64,000 nucleotides of DNA from Conus ventricosus (GCA_018398815.1 CM031618.1:46405752-46469751); one strand, 5' to 3'. Shown: positions 1-12,306, counted from the stretch's first letter. A program made the numbers and translations. Notes: a model not told the origin generated them from the letters alone.

Positions 1-1124
1 AGCTCCTCTGTAAGTTCTTCCCATTAGCTCAATGGTGCGGATCACTTACATATTTAAAATTTGGTGTGGTGTGGCATGATTTCATTATCATAACGAATAT
101 TCCTGATAGAAATTCGGGCCGCACTCCCAGAAGAAAATGCATCGCAGTGAAACAGTGCCACGTTTTTTTTTCTTGTTTTTGCTTTTATCCCGTATTTATT
201 TTCCTACAGATTCTCTGCATACTTTTTACCATGAATGGCTGCATTGCCCACCATGGATCCTTTAAGGTGCTGTAGGTACACACTACACTCAAAACGTTGT
301 TTCTTATCTGATCAAAGAGACTACCACCCAGGTCACCGTTAGCAAAAAACGGAGAGGGAAAGAACCTCATCCATGCGAGACTCAAACCACAGACCCAGGA
401 ATCACCTGGTGTCTAGGCTTAAGGGTTTTAACATGAATCGCTCCTTGTTCTTCATAGTCACTAGTCATTGACCCCCTCCCCCTCTCCCCTCCGGGGCTGT
501 GGGATCACAGTCGTTGATGAACGCTGCACCAGTTGTCTCACCTCTGACGGTTGGAGTAAGTGCCTGAGTTGCCGCAAAACTCCCCCCCCCCACTCCCCCT
601 CCCCTCCCCCCCAGTCTACTCAGTAATGTCGCCTATCCACCTCTTTCTCTATCTGCCCTGTATCCTCTTCCTTTGCTATTGTCGTATATCTACGCGACTT
701 TAGCTTTCATTTCCCTCTACCGTCAACAAATCTTCATGACGATTTACATGCTGGTTGACGTTATATGAACTTCAGTAAAGGAGATAATTATTTTCGTTAT
801 CTTCTACAGCATCTCACTTTCACTGCATACTTTTTCTTGCTTTCTGCTGTAAGAGCCATGATTTGAGGCCAAACAAGAACATAGATAGCACTACAACCTG
901 CGAAAGGAACATCGTGCATCCAGGAACGATGTTCCTCTTTCCCCAGATTTTAGTTCCGTCAGATCAGGCCGCTTTGTGAAAGGATTCTGGTACCCATGAA
1001 GAAGCTGGTATGCTTTGGGAATGTGCCAGACGTACCGTGCTTAGTTCAGAGCAGCATACTCTTGTTTGAAGATGCGTTACATCCGAGCAGACCCGAAGTT
1101 GAACTGACCGTGTTGTGTCAACAG
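1..1124. other. No gene recognised; upstream sequence or intron of FMO copy A
   Basis: I see no convincing exon here. The N-terminal FMO exons, which carry the FAD-binding glycine-rich motif, are absent, so copy A is cut by the window edge or its first exons lie further upstream. C-rich homopolymer stretches occur near 470-490 and 583-612. The last 20 bases before 1124 match the bases preceding the equivalent exon of copy B near 37,966-37,985, so the duplication extends at least slightly upstream of that exon. Confidence 0.5.
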
Positions 1125-1362
1125 TTCAGAACCACCAGAGTGGAGACGTCGCACCGAGGTGTTCGATGCCGTGATGGTGTGTACCGGTCACCATGCTGAT
1201 AAGAACGTGCCCACCTTCCCGGGTCTGGCCGACTTCCAGGGACAGGTGGTACATTCCCACGACTACAGGGAGCCTTCTGAGTACGTTGGAAAACGAGCTG
1301 TGGTCATCGGCATCGGAAACTCAGGGGGTGATATGGCAGTGGAACTCAGTCGTTTTGGACAG
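1125..1362 (+). CDS. Flavin-containing monooxygenase copy A, exon with NADPH-binding motif
   Basis: FMOs are ER-bound flavoenzymes that use NADPH and O2 to oxygenate soft nucleophiles (N, S). From 1159 the frame reads VFDAVMVCTGHHADK, then PGLADFQGQVVHSHDYREP, then VVIGIGNSGGDMAVELS. These are the FMO VCTGHH block, the HSxxYR block and the GxGxxG-type NADPH-binding loop (GIGNSGGD). The exon ends at a clear donor (CAG|GTGGGT) in phase 0 and continues into the next exon as VYLSTRRGAW. The 5' boundary is tentative: a CAACAG acceptor lies at 1119-1124, but the first 30 bases do not read cleanly in the frame used downstream, which suggests a 1-nt indel. This is the middle of an FMO of about 530 residues. 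The family assignment is confident. The subfamily is not resolvable. Confidence 0.88.
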
Positions 1363-1482
1363 GTGGGTCAACATCAGTCAAGGGAAAGTTAAGATTCCTC
1401 AAAAATATTTCAGAAGGTACAGCAGTACGTTCATTTGTGTTTTTACTGAATCTGAGCTCCTGATGTAAATGGAAAAAAAGCT

Positions 1483-1573
1483 TTCTCTCTGTCTTTCTAC
1501 TTCTCTTTGTCTGTCTGTCTGTCTGATCGTCTGTCTGTCTGTCTGTCTGTCTCTCTCCCTCTTTCTCTCTCGC
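1483..1573. repeat. (CTGT)n/(CT)n microsatellite in FMO A intron
   Basis: Pyrimidine-rich simple repeat in the intron between the first two visible FMO exons. The same intron of copy B carries a related CT-rich tract at 38,345-38,475. The repeat therefore predates the duplication and has changed length since. Confidence 0.85.
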
Positions 1574-1826
1574 CTATACATGCATCCTGTGATGGTTTAA
1601 AACTGTCAATACAAATTACTACAAATATATTTTAAAGTGAAAGTTTATTTTACAGTCTTTTATATTGTGTTTTATAGTGTGTAAAAAACGACATTTGCTC
1701 ATCAGGAATGTCATTTTCTGTATACACTGTATACATTCTGTTTTAGTCTGTTTTGCCTTTATCAAAAAGCTAACTGACTGCATTTTTCTCGTCTTAAAGA
1801 ATTATTTCCTGTTAACCTGTATTCAG

Positions 1827-2172
1827 GTGTACCTCAGTACCCGGCGTGGGGCGTGGATATTGTACAGAATCGGCCCTCATGGTATGCCATTTGACGTGGT
1901 GCGAAATCGGCGATTTAACAAGCTTACCGAGAGGCTTCTCCCTGCTTCTGTGTGGCTTTGGCGGTTGACCAGCCTAATAAACGGTCGGATGGACCACGAC
2001 TTGTACAGCTTGAGGCCAGAAACACGCCCCCTGGGCTCAGCACCCGACGGTCAACGATGACCTGGCCAACCGCATCGCCTGTGGCAGTGTGAAGGTCAAG
2101 ACTGACGTCAAACGCTTCACGGCCACTGGTGTGGAGTTTGTGGACGGGACGTTTGAGGACAACATTGACGTG
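1827..2172 (+). CDS. Flavin-containing monooxygenase copy A, exon with FLSTRRGAW block
   Basis: The acceptor is ATTCAG|GTG and the donor is GTG|GTGAGT, both phase 0. The frame reads VYLSTRRGAWILYRIGPHG, where FMOs typically have VFLSTRRGAW. It then passes LINGRMDHDLYSLRPE, which matches the FMO FDHxxYxLxP region. Near 2030-2040 the frame must shift by one base (an extra G) to continue as QHPTVNDDLANRIACGSVKVK. That is the usual FMO segment HPTxNDDLxxRI followed by xGxVxVK. The exon ends FEDNIDV and joins VFLATGY of the next exon. The single-base lesion is either a sequencing error or a real frameshift. The paralogous bases in copy B are disrupted by an insertion and cannot arbitrate. Confidence 0.9.
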
Positions 2173-3643
2173 GTGAGTTTTTCTCGTCAGAGTTTTAGCA
2201 TCAACATCATTGTCCCATGGCTGCAGGTCCAATCAGGCTAATCTCACTTTTACAGCTGAATCGTCCACTGCATGCGACAGGGTACGGTAAAGGAAAATAT
2301 GAGACAAGACACACGTGCAAACATCAGGTTGAAAGCTTTGTAGTGAAAAGGCAGTTAAATAACTGATTAACTCCTCGAAAGAGGTTATATTTACACCCAC
2401 ATTTGTTGCTATGTTTGTCTGTCAACGAGGACAAGCATTGATCATGAATTAATCTTGACGAAATTTGGTGAAAAGATGGGATATTGCCCCAGGACGATCC
2501 CATTCAATTTCAGTGCCGACGTGTGGTATGCATACAGATTAAAAAAAAGACTTCTGCAGGTGTCTTCATTCTCCCAAAGCGGTTTTTCTTTTTTAGCTGG
2601 TTATTGTCATTATTATCATTACTATTATTATTACCATCATCATTATTATGACTTGTGAGTTGAGTTCAATGCCGTGACGACCCTTTTGCAGTCAGCTGGG
2701 CTATAAACAACATTACCTTACCTTACATTACATCACTATATCATCATTATCATTATAATGATGATGATAATAATAATAATAATGAATATTATTAAGAGTA
2801 TTTATATAGCGCCCACCCCTGGCTACTGACCAAGCTTTCAGCGCTTTACAGTCCACACTGTAGTTTACACAAAAGGCTGCCTCCCTGGGTAGAGCGGAGT
2901 GTGGTTTCACGTTTTTTTTCTTTGACAGCATGGAGCAATACAAAACCAGGCAACACAGGACTTGTTTTTCCCCACTGTATGTTTGTTTCCATTGTTTGTT
3001 TGTTTTTGGGTCTTTCCCCACTGTATGCTTGTTTCCATTGATTGTTTGTCCTGCTTAAAGGCGACAATAGGTCGAATCACAACATCAGTGGTGTTTTCTT
3101 TTCTTTTTTTTTGCATTCGTTTGCGAATCACAACTTCGATACTATTCTCGTGCTGTTTCAACATCGTTTGCTCCTTCCCATGAGCATTGATAAAGATAAA
3201 AACCGACTCAAAACGCAAACGTTTTGAGCTTAGATAAGTGGGAATTTCTTATGAGTCTAAATTTTAAATTTAAATGGTTTAATGAAAAGTTTGCAGACCA
3301 TGTAGGCAATCTGAAAGGACTTCTAGGCAAAGGTGAAAATCCTCTCCTCTCTCTCTCTCTCTCTTCTCTTGTATGAGAGAGAGAGAGAGGAGAGAGAGGG
3401 GAGAGAGAGAGAGAGAGAGAGAGGGGAAAGTGTGTGTGTGTGTGTGTGTGTGTTGTGTGTGTTGTGGTGTGTGTGTGTGTGTTGTGAGTGTGTGTGTGTT
3501 GTGTTGTGTGTGTGTGGTGTGTGTTTTGTGTGTGTGGTGTGTGTGTGTGTTGTGAGTGTGTGTTTGTGTGTGTGTTGTGAGGTGTTTTTTTGTGTGTGTG
3601 TGGTGTTTGTGTGTGTGGTGTGTGTGTGTGTGTGTGTTGTGTG

Positions 3644-3679
<36 letters not shown>

Positions 3680-3826
3680 TGGGGTGTGTGTGTGTGTGTG
3701 TGTCCCCCGTGATACGCGACAGAGCAGAGATGTTAAAAACTAATTCAAAACTTCTATTGGGAAAAATAGTGCAGGTCTTCGTCCCACTCACATGAGCAAC
3801 AGATAGAGGCGTTATAGTGTCCGGGG
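2173..3826. other. FMO A intron sequence shared with copy B, plus simple repeats
   Basis: No gene. Around 2,455-2,560 the text (a KFGEKMGYCPRT-like stretch) is closely matched at 40,140-40,250 in copy B. Around 2,900-3,100 it is matched at 40,300-40,420. The intron is therefore alignable between the FMO copies. A trinucleotide ATT/ATC cluster lies at 2,605-2,790. Confidence 0.6.
3344..3703. repeat. (CT)n-(GA)n-(GT)n compound microsatellite
   Basis: A CT tract is followed by a GA tract and then about 270 bases of interrupted GT repeat. The CT/GA switch at 3,344-3,424 forms a short inverted repeat. A shorter GT tract sits at the equivalent place in copy B (41,045-41,140), followed in both copies by a related GTCCCC-containing sequence. 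Confidence 0.9.
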
Positions 3827-3920
3827 GTAACGAAAAGTTTTAAACTCCCAAATGGTTTAAACTCCCAGGGAGTTAAACTGTTCATTTGTAAATTTTTAAC
3901 TCCTGGAGTTAAACTAGAAT
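3827..3920 (+). repeat. Left terminal inverted repeat of the 3 kb element
   Basis: Pairs with 6,774-6,866 in inverted orientation. It contains three nested GGGAGTTAAAC/GTTTAACTCCC palindromic modules, so each end can fold on itself as well as pair with the other end. Confidence 0.75.
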
Positions 3921-4023
3921 ATAAAAAGCTAACTCCCTCTGTGTTTCAGTTTGACTTTCCCGGGGAATTATTCTGACATACCACCAGAATGACTCCCACC
4001 CACCACCCACTCCCACACCTAAA

Positions 4024-4037
4024 AACCACCCATGCAT

Positions 4038-4112
<75 letters not shown>

Positions 4113-4309
4113 TAATTATAAACAAAGCTTGCTCTTATGTCTTAGATTGAAGAAATAGGGGGAGATACGCATTCATATCTGCAGTGGAAGATGATTCTGC
4201 CTAACTAACAGTATGTGCTTGAGTGAGTGAATGGGGAAAAATAAAATAAATGCTTCTCAAAATGAGCCTTCAGCAAGCTTATATTCTCCAAGGGGAACCA
4301 CCCATGCAT

Positions 4310-4393
<84 letters not shown>

Positions 4394-4396
4394 ATA
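4024..4396. repeat. Tandem duplication with (TA)n tracts
   Basis: The segment beginning ACCACCCATGCATCTTATATA at about 4,024 recurs at about 4,299. The segment 4,115-4,296 recurs at 4,401-4,582 with a few differences. Two (TA)n tracts (about 4,040-4,104 and 4,313-4,396) follow the same lead-in sequence. This is a direct repeat of a roughly 280 bp unit and provides a third, partial copy of the palindrome arm described at 4,401-4,794. Confidence 0.85.
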
Positions 4397-4400
4397 TTGG

Positions 4401-4794
4401 ATTATAAACAAAGCTTGCTCTTATGTCTTAGATTGAAGAAATAGGGGGAGATAAACATTCATATCTGCAGTGGCAGATGATTCTGCCTAACTAACAGTAT
4501 GTGCTTGATGGGTGAATGGGGAAAAAATATAAATAAATGCTTCTCACAATGAACCTTCAGCAAGCTTATAGTCTCCAAGGGGAGACACCCTCCAATAGGG
4601 AGGGAAACTCACTAACATACAACTCCTGGTCAGTAGTATGTTTGTTGAGTTTTCAAAAAACCAACCAAAGGTGCCATCTAAGAAGCAAAAGAAAATCATG
4701 AAAGAGCAAAACAAGCTACATTTTCTTGTGAAAAGTAGAAAATATAAAAGATATCCTCTTAAGACACAAGTGCTGAGGGCCAGTTCTTGGAATG
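4401..4794 (+). repeat. Palindrome arm 1 (394 bp)
   Basis: Reverse complement of 4,896-5,289 over 394 bases with only a handful of mismatches. The two arms are separated by a 101-base spacer. They can form a very long hairpin or cruciform. Confidence 0.9.
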
Positions 4795-4895
4795 AATCCG
4801 CAAGGGACTAAAATACAACAAACTAATAAATTCCAAGGATAAGTACCGAGCACCGTTCCAGCAACTTACAGAGCAGCTTGGTGTTGCAATGACTG

Positions 4896-5289
4896 CATTC
4901 CAAGAACTGGCCCTCAGCACTTGTGTCTTAAGAGGATATCTTTTATATTTTCTACTTTTCACAAGAAAATGTAGCTTGTTTTGCTCTTTCATGATTTTCT
5001 TTTGCTTCTTAGATGGCACCTTTGGTTGGTTTTTTGAAAACTCAACAAACATACTACTGACCAGGAGTTGTATGTTAGTGAGTTTCCCTCCCTATTGGAG
5101 GGTGTTTCCCCTTGGAGACTATAAGCTTGCTGAAGGTTCATTGTGAGAAGCATTTATTTTATTTTTTCCCCATTCACCCACTCAAGCACATACTGTTAGT
5201 TAGGCAGAATCATCTGCCACTGCAGATATGAATGTTTATCTCCCCCTATTTCTTCAATCTAAGACATAAGAGCAAGCTTTGTTTATAAT
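4896..5289 (-). repeat. Palindrome arm 2 (394 bp), with interlocked second inverted repeat
   Basis: Inverted copy of arm 1. The spacer between the arms (about 4,817-4,895) is itself inverted again at about 5,303-5,383, beyond arm 2. The order is arm, spacer, inverted arm, inverted spacer. This is an interlocked arrangement that one inverted duplication cannot produce. Confidence 0.88.
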
Positions 5290-5379
5290 TCAATATTTCT
5301 TGCAGTCATTGCAACACCAAGCTGCTCTGTAAGTTGCTGGTACGGTGCTCGGTACTTATCCTTGGAATTTATTAGTTTG

Positions 5380-5574
<195 letters not shown>

Positions 5575-6115
5575 CTTACACCAACTTGCCAGATCAAGAC
5601 TTGTCAGGTAGAGTTGTTTCCTTCGATGTTATTGGTTTCTGTGAATTAGTCACGTGTCCTGAATTTATTAAAAAATGTGTGTTTTTCTGATTGGCTGGCC
5701 GACTTTCATTTTATCTTGGCACACGCACACCACCACACCTGTGACGAGTCACTTGACAACTTCATCAGATCGGTCCCAAGCAGCCACCCTCTTGTACAAA
5801 TTGTACAAAAACAGGCACCCCCCCCCCCCCCCCCCCCTTTCTCTATCCCACGTGTCTCACACACAAATTTCTAATCTATGCCAACCCTTTTTCTCCTTCC
5901 TTCTCTCCCAGATGTAGCGAGTCAATCCAAACAATTTTACGTCACGTCGCGACTACTCGTCATTCTCACCCCACCTTCCTTACCCTCTCAACCCCCCCCC
6001 CCCCTCACTTCCTAATTTGGCGGCATGACACAATGAAAAGTTGAAAATGTTCCATTTCTACACCATTTGAGTTAATGGCCTACACTTATGGGTGACTGAT
6101 AGTCGCATAGATTCC

Positions 6116-6116
<1 letters not shown>

Positions 6117-6154
<38 letters not shown>
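6117..6154. repeat. (AG)n microsatellite
   Basis: Pure AG dinucleotide tract of about 18 units inside the 3 kb inverted-repeat element. The surrounding 5,640-6,480 region contains no recognisable gene, only pyrimidine-rich text and C homopolymers. Confidence 0.95.
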
Positions 6155-6156
<2 letters not shown>

Positions 6157-6773
6157 CCAAAGACTGAAGGTACAGTATTTCTACCAAAGGCATCAAACCA
6201 TTAATTCATGTATATACAGACATTACATACAGATTATATACAAAAAGGCATAGTAAAATATCAAGGACATGCATAGATGAGCACATGAATATGTACACGG
6301 ACATTTCCTTTCCCTATGATGATGCTGATGATCATGAACATTAAATCCCCTTCTCCATTCTCTTACCGAAAGACACTGGGAATAGGTGGGTTAGGGAGTC
6401 ATCTTAGTCATGATCAGATTAACCCCCCCCCCTCTGTTACAAAGTAATTCCCTGGGAGTCAGAAAACACGTGTACACATTAACTCCCAGGGGAGGTATTC
6501 TAAACTGTGAAAAACTGACTCCCCTTAGTGGGCAGGGAGTTAAACTTTTACACGCCTGGATTAACTCCCAGGAGTTAATCTGTACTAACTCCCAGGGGGG
6601 CGGGGGGGGGGGGGGGTGGTCATTCTGTTACAGGGTGGCAGTTAAGTCTGATATATGTACAAAATGACTACCCCCTTAATGTTTCAAGAATTTGTTGAGA
6701 CTTGTACAAAAAAGAGTTAAGAACATTTTTGAAGTTTTACTGAGTGGAGTTATTTTGGCACAGGGTGGGGGTC

Positions 6774-6866
6774 ATTCTAGTTTAACTCCCGGGGAGTTAA
6801 AATTTACATATGAACAGTTTAACTCCCTGGGAGTTAAACCATTCGGGAGTTAAAGCTTTTCGTTAC
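6774..6866 (-). repeat. Right terminal inverted repeat of the 3 kb element
   Basis: Reverse complement of 3,827-3,920 with a few substitutions and 1-nt indels. It ends CTTTTCGTTAC, which mirrors the left terminus. Confidence 0.75.
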
Positions 6867-6920
6867 AACCGGTTCTTCTAGCCTTCGTTTACACTGACAT
6901 CTGCCAGGTCACCATACCCT

Positions 6921-7243
6921 AACTGCTCTACTTTATTTTCCTTCTCAGTTAATTGATTCGTTTTTACTTGTTTATTTTTTTGCGGTTATATTCATTTACC
7001 TTTTTTTAAATTTGTGCCACAGAGTGGGTTAACTAATCTGAAACTTATTTTCAAGTAAGGATATGGATGTGTGTTCTGACTCACTCTCACGCATAAGAGG
7101 CTATGAGTCACCACTGTCATGAACTCACGTCGCACAAAGGATTCACTCCGAGAAGAACTGAAGTAAATAATGTTATTCAGATAACCGCAAAAAATAAGTA
7201 AAAAAAATCAGTTAATTAAGAAGGAAAATAAAGTAGAACAGTT
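6921..7243. mobile_element. Small foldback MITE
   Basis: The first about 69 bases (6,921-6,989) and the last about 63 bases (7,181-7,243) are inverted copies. They share the outer AACTGCTCTACTTTATTTTC-like end and the inner TGCGGTTAT. A loop of about 190 bases without coding sequence lies between them. Small size, AT-rich arms and lack of an ORF fit a miniature inverted-repeat transposable element. No target duplication was firmly identified. Confidence 0.65.
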
Positions 7244-8026
7244 ATAAAGAGAAAGATAACTGATTTACCTGAGGGCTTCTGTCTTCTCAAACAACTATCT
7301 GAAAGAGTGAAAGACGTATAATGAGCCAGAAGAGGCTTGGTAGGTTTGCTAAACACAAAACTAAACAATGCAGGTATACAGCATGGCAAGCACTCTCAGA
7401 AATTGCAATCGTCGTCAGCATTCAACCACTGGACCTTTGGGCGGCTTCACGTATCTGTCAGTTTTCAGCGTCTGTCTCGTTGCAGTCGAGTTCACAGTCA
7501 TCCACACACTCGCATGAACACGTGCATTCCGTGACTGCCATCTTTCTCACAAAATCAGCTTCAGACTCAGCTGCTGGTTCAAGTTATTTAAACGTTAAGG
7601 ATTCTGAAAAGTCTACCACAAACGTTAACCAAATTTACGTTTGTAAAATACACAATTTGTTTTTAAAAACAAAATTGGAATTTTCTCTTTGTTTCTCTAA
7701 CCATCTATAACAAAACATTATTTACAGAAAAACCTTTGCCTTCACACATGACAAGTTGTAACCAGAAAGTTGAATGTTGGTTCTAAGTATGAATACGTAG
7801 AACACTTAAAGACACAGTGTTCATCTGTTTAAGCATTTACATACTCATTTATTTGTTGATGTAGTTTCAGTTCAAACCATTCAGCTAGCGTCTGTTTTTC
7901 TTGGAGTGGCGTGTGTTGTTCTTTCGTAAATATTCATAAGATTAGTGATAAGTTAAAAAAATGACTAAACCAATTCGAACAAATGGTCATAGCAACCCGT
8001 AATTGCTAAACACCATAATGTTCCAG
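7244..8026. other. FMO A intron; nothing further recognised
   Basis: A 129-codon open frame at 7,321-7,710 shows no domain or composition typical of a protein and has no counterpart in the paralogous intron of copy B, so I treat it as chance. The last about 100 bases before the acceptor at 8,026 match copy B before 41,544. Confidence 0.5.
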
Positions 8027-8237
8027 GTGTTTCTGGCTACTGGCTACAAGTTCGGCTTCCCCTTTATTGACAAGTCTGTGGTGGACGTGAAGGAGAAACA
8101 GACTGCCCCTTTACAAGTACATGTTTCCCCCTGACCTCCGGCATCCCACTCTGGCTGTCATTGGGTTCTTCCAGCCTCTGGGAGCCATCATGCCCCTCTC
8201 AGAATTACAGTGCCGTTTGGCGACCAGAGTGTTCAAG
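8027..8237 (+). CDS. Flavin-containing monooxygenase copy A, FATGY exon
   Basis: The acceptor is TTCCAG|GTG and the donor is AAG|GTCAGT. The frame reads VFLATGYKFGFPFIDKSVVDVK, containing the FMO (F/L)ATGY motif that links the two nucleotide-binding halves. It continues, after a 1-nt insertion near 8,094-8,098 (an extra A), through MFPPDLRHPTLAVIGFFQPL and SELQCRLATRVFK. These match the FMO segments P-L-HPTLAxIGxxQPxG and E-Q-RxAxxVFxG. Copy B lacks the extra A at this point, so the ancestral frame was open. The A in ATGY is intact here but replaced by D in copy B. Confidence 0.92.
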
Positions 8238-8853
8238 GTCAGTACCAATGTCTGTAGAGTACAGAGTTGTCTCCTTTCGTAATGCAGGTCTCTCACAAGG
8301 GCACGGATCTGACTGCTGATTCAGTTGAGTCTTTCCGAGTGCAAGTGAATTAACCCTTTGACTGCTGCACCCTTTACGTGCTTAAGTGCAACTGTTTGCC
8401 GAGGGATTACGGGTCTTGGGAGGTAATAATTAATTTTAAAAAAGATATGGCATCGAAACTACTGAAAGGAAGTACAAATAATTCATACTTTTCTGAAAGG
8501 AAAATAAACACGCTATCCAATTATGACATTTTCAAATTTTTTGTTGTTGTTACTGGCAATGTGTTTGGAAAGAAATTGTAAATATTTTTTACATACAAAA
8601 TATTTACATATGTCATGGTTAAGCATGTAGTGACATAAAATTTACTCGCAAAATTGAAAACAACAACAACAACATATGAACTAAAAAGAAAAATGTATCT
8701 TCTTACCATATGTGTCCATCAGTATATGAATATTTTTTCTAACTTTTGATGCTGATCAGGTAACTGGTCATATTTTCACACAGGTTTTGGTTCTTCTTGG
8801 TCTCCTTTCTTCAAAGTTCTTTTTTTGTGTAAACACAACACACTAGAAATACA

Positions 8854-8857
<4 letters not shown>

Positions 8858-8915
<58 letters not shown>
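8858..8915. repeat. (CA)n microsatellite
   Basis: Uninterrupted CA repeat in the FMO A intron. It accounts for HTHT/VCVC open frames on both strands. Confidence 0.95.
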
Positions 8916-8917
<2 letters not shown>

Positions 8918-9414
8918 AATATATATTCATATAATATACAAAAGCAGGCAGCTGTCACTAGTGTTCTTTTTTCTGTAGTACACCTGGAAACAAGCTGTAA
9001 TACGCTGAGCCGGCTTTGAGGGACACTGTCCACACAGGTAGCTGCTCTCATTTCTTTCGCCCTGCTTGGAACACACTTTGCAGCTCCTGCCTGAGAAACT
9101 GCTTTCCTACAGCCTGTGAGACGCTGGCAGGCTGCGACAACCGTTAGGACTGCTCTGCAAAATGATTAGTTTCACTTATGAAGTGGTCAATCATGTCTCA
9201 GTCTAGAAAAGCCTCTTACAATCTATAGGCCTTTCCCCTTCAACCGGTTTCTTGAGGCCAGGTTCTGTGAAGGTTGGTATGTCTGGCTGGGTCATGTTTG
9301 GTTGTATAAGGGGATGATCCAGCATCTCACCTCTCCCTCATCCCACAGAGCTCCTCTTCCTCGGCCTCTTGCTCTGCTCACACCTGTTGAGAGAATTTTT
9401 GTAAGATATTTGCC

Positions 9415-9420
<6 letters not shown>

Positions 9421-9480
<60 letters not shown>

Positions 9481-9544
9481 CACACTCATTCTTCACACAC
9501 ACAATCGTGCTCTCTCGCTCAGACATACACAGACACACAAGCTA

Positions 9545-9622
<78 letters not shown>
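9421..9622. repeat. Two (CA)n microsatellites
   Basis: CA tracts at 9,421-9,479 and 9,546-9,622, separated by 66 bases of AC-rich sequence. The open frames over them are low-complexity translations. Confidence 0.95.
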
Positions 9623-9625
<3 letters not shown>

Positions 9626-9724
9626 TGCCATGCCCATTATCTTCAGTCCACTCTCTTCCAGGCCCCTGCGAAAAAGTAACAGCGTAAACACAGTTCAAGT
9701 AACACAGTACACTGACCACGAGTC

Positions 9725-10225
9725 TCACCTCGACCAGTTCCTCCCCCTCCACTTGGCCACGTGCTGACACGTTGGTTTCCTCAGTGTGTTTGCAGACGAT
9801 GAAGGGTGTGGCACCTCTCCCTCACTCTTTCCCTCTGTGGTCGAACCACCTGACTGGTCAGCGCCTCGCTCAAAATCTGGGTCAGCAACACTTTGATATT
9901 TGGCCTCCAGCTCCGCTCTCTCCTCTCTGCTGACACCAAGACGACTAACACGGACAAACATGGACAGTGTCCAAGGTCTGCATCGCCCCAGTTCTCAGCA
10001 ACTCGGTTTCATCACGTTCTTCTTCGTCAAACGGATTGTCTGATAAGTTAGTGTCACAAAAAGCACTAAAATTCATCCTCAATCAGTTGTAGAACTTCAT
10101 CGACATACGTGATCACAAAATCACGAAACTCTTTCGATTTATGCTGTATTTGTTTTACTCCATTGGGGCTAGGTTGACGTTCGTCGTCAGCCGTGTTGAA
10201 CTCGACTTCTCACAAGCGTGTCAAA
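9725..10225 (-). pseudogene. Unrecognised acidic coding remnant, antisense within FMO A intron
   Basis: On the minus strand three adjacent stretches read like real protein. About 10,220-10,080 gives FRDFVITYVDEVLQLIED, about 10,070-9,960 gives NLSDNPFDEEERDETELLRT, and 9,961-9,725 gives a frame with SREERAELEAKYQSVADPDF. Small frame changes separate the pieces. The composition is charged and non-repetitive, unlike the surrounding introns. The paralogous intron of copy B (41,755-44,089) does not contain it, so it probably arrived as part of an insertion. I do not recognise a family. An acidic N-terminal region of a transposase or a retrogene fragment are possibilities only. Confidence 0.35.
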
Positions 10226-11466
10226 CAATAGGGGTGGTGATACAAAGGTGATGAAGAGACCATTACACGACATGGATGGAGCTCACAGCTCTTGAATAAG
10301 TCAAGCAGGACATATTAAGCTTTCTGATTAGTGTGTATTGGGACTCCTTGGTGTAAATGTGGGGCTAGGAAAATTCCAGCAATGTCGCAGACGGAGATAC
10401 AGAAACGTGACAGAGGTCTCTGTCATGGGGCACTCGTAGGGTTAAGGGCAACATGCTCACAACTACGCACACACATGCACATATGAAACTGCATTTTCCT
10501 CATGCTATTTGCAGTCCTATCGGCTTACAAAACTGAAAACATCATGCATGTGAAAGAAGTTCAAAAGGTGTGATGGTAATATTAAGAAGTCTAGTCTCTG
10601 GCAGTAGACAATGGAAAACAAATATGGTAGGTACCATGCTTTCTATAACTGGAAACAAAGTTTTGAACACAATTTTCTGCAACTGTGCTGGAGCAGAGGA
10701 CAGTTTCAACAGATAACGCAAGGAATGATAACAAAGAGTTTACATTCACATAATCTGCACAACATACATGTGTTGCATGTTGCAACATCAAGGTATGGTT
10801 TAGAGTAGTTATTCTAATGATAATGTTACAAATTTTAGCACTACGTAATGGTAATTTAGTCGATCACTAAATTCGAACTTTATGCTTTTTTCATAGTCTA
10901 TTGAATGCCCGTCGTTCAAGCCTCGGTTTGTTCCTTGGCTGCCTTAGACACCATCCGGGAGAATTTATCTAGAACATCAGACTATGGAGTATGTTTGACC
11001 TTCTACAAATTGTTTGCACTGTCATTTTCCAACTCCCTCTGCTGATTCCAAGGCAGACTGAAGCAGGCTGTACATGAATTTTTGAAATGTTAAAAAAGAC
11101 AAGAATATGCGTCGAACGAGGCTTGCAAGAAAGACGTTGGTGCTCTGAATGACAAAAGGGGAGGTTAGACAAAAGATGAAAGCAGGTTGTAAAGAAAACA
11201 ACGACATCTTTAAGGAAGACCATCTAGAGGAAAACGGAGGGAGAGGAAGAAGAAAAAAGAACAAGACAAAGGAAGAAACCACAGCAACAAAAGAAGCAGT
11301 TTCAATGCCTGTTACGAACCTTTACCATGTGGTTCCAGTCTTCCTTTTTAAAGCAACCACATACTCTTCTGAGGTGCTTGTCAGGATCAAAGCATCTCCA
11401 CAGTGTTGTTCCGATAGCTGATGTGTTTCTCAACTCACATGACCTGTGTTTGTGTTTCCCCTGCAG
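10226..11466. other. FMO A intron; partly shared with copy B
   Basis: No gene recognised. Roughly 10,900-11,466 aligns with 43,690-44,089 of copy B, and the text just before the acceptor is nearly the same in both. Confidence 0.55.
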
Positions 11467-11632
11467 GGAGAGCTGAGGCTGCCATCTTCTCCCCAGATGT
11501 GGGAAGACATCCAGGCCAAGCAGATGGCCATGGCCAAGCGTTACGTCAAATCCCAGCGCCACACCATCCAGGTGGATTGGATCCCGTTCATGGACGAGCT
11601 GGCAGAATTGACCGGATGCAAACCAGACTTGA
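11467..11632 (+). CDS. Flavin-containing monooxygenase copy A, penultimate exon
   Basis: The acceptor is CTGCAG|GGA and the donor is TTGA|GTGAGC (phase 1). The frame is open throughout and reads GELRLPSSPQMWEDIQAKQ, then AKRYVKSQRHTIQVDWIPFM, then DELAELTGCKPDL. This matches the C-terminal part of FMOs, where a RY(V/L)xSxRHTIQVDY(I/M)xYMDELAxxxGxxPxL-like block precedes the last exon. The equivalent exon in copy B (44,090-44,254) is closely similar but one base shorter near its start. Confidence 0.92.
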
Positions 11633-11727
11633 GTGAGCAGATGATGCATGTGTTGCATTGTGAAGTATAGATATTGAACAAGACATTTGTATTCGAAATT
11701 TACACTCCTTTGCTTGATACTAACCTC

Positions 11728-12241
<514 letters not shown>

Positions 12242-12306
12242 TCTGAGAATACGTCCATTGAAATACTCACGGGTAAAAAAATCAAACCACAAGAATTCCA
12301 TGACAG

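Noticed and set aside
1..1124. N-terminal FMO exons with the FAD-binding GxGxxG
   Set aside because: Searched by eye on the + strand and not found. They must lie outside the window or be lost.
7321..7710. 129-codon open frame in FMO A intron
   Set aside because: No domain, ordinary intron composition, and no counterpart in copy B.
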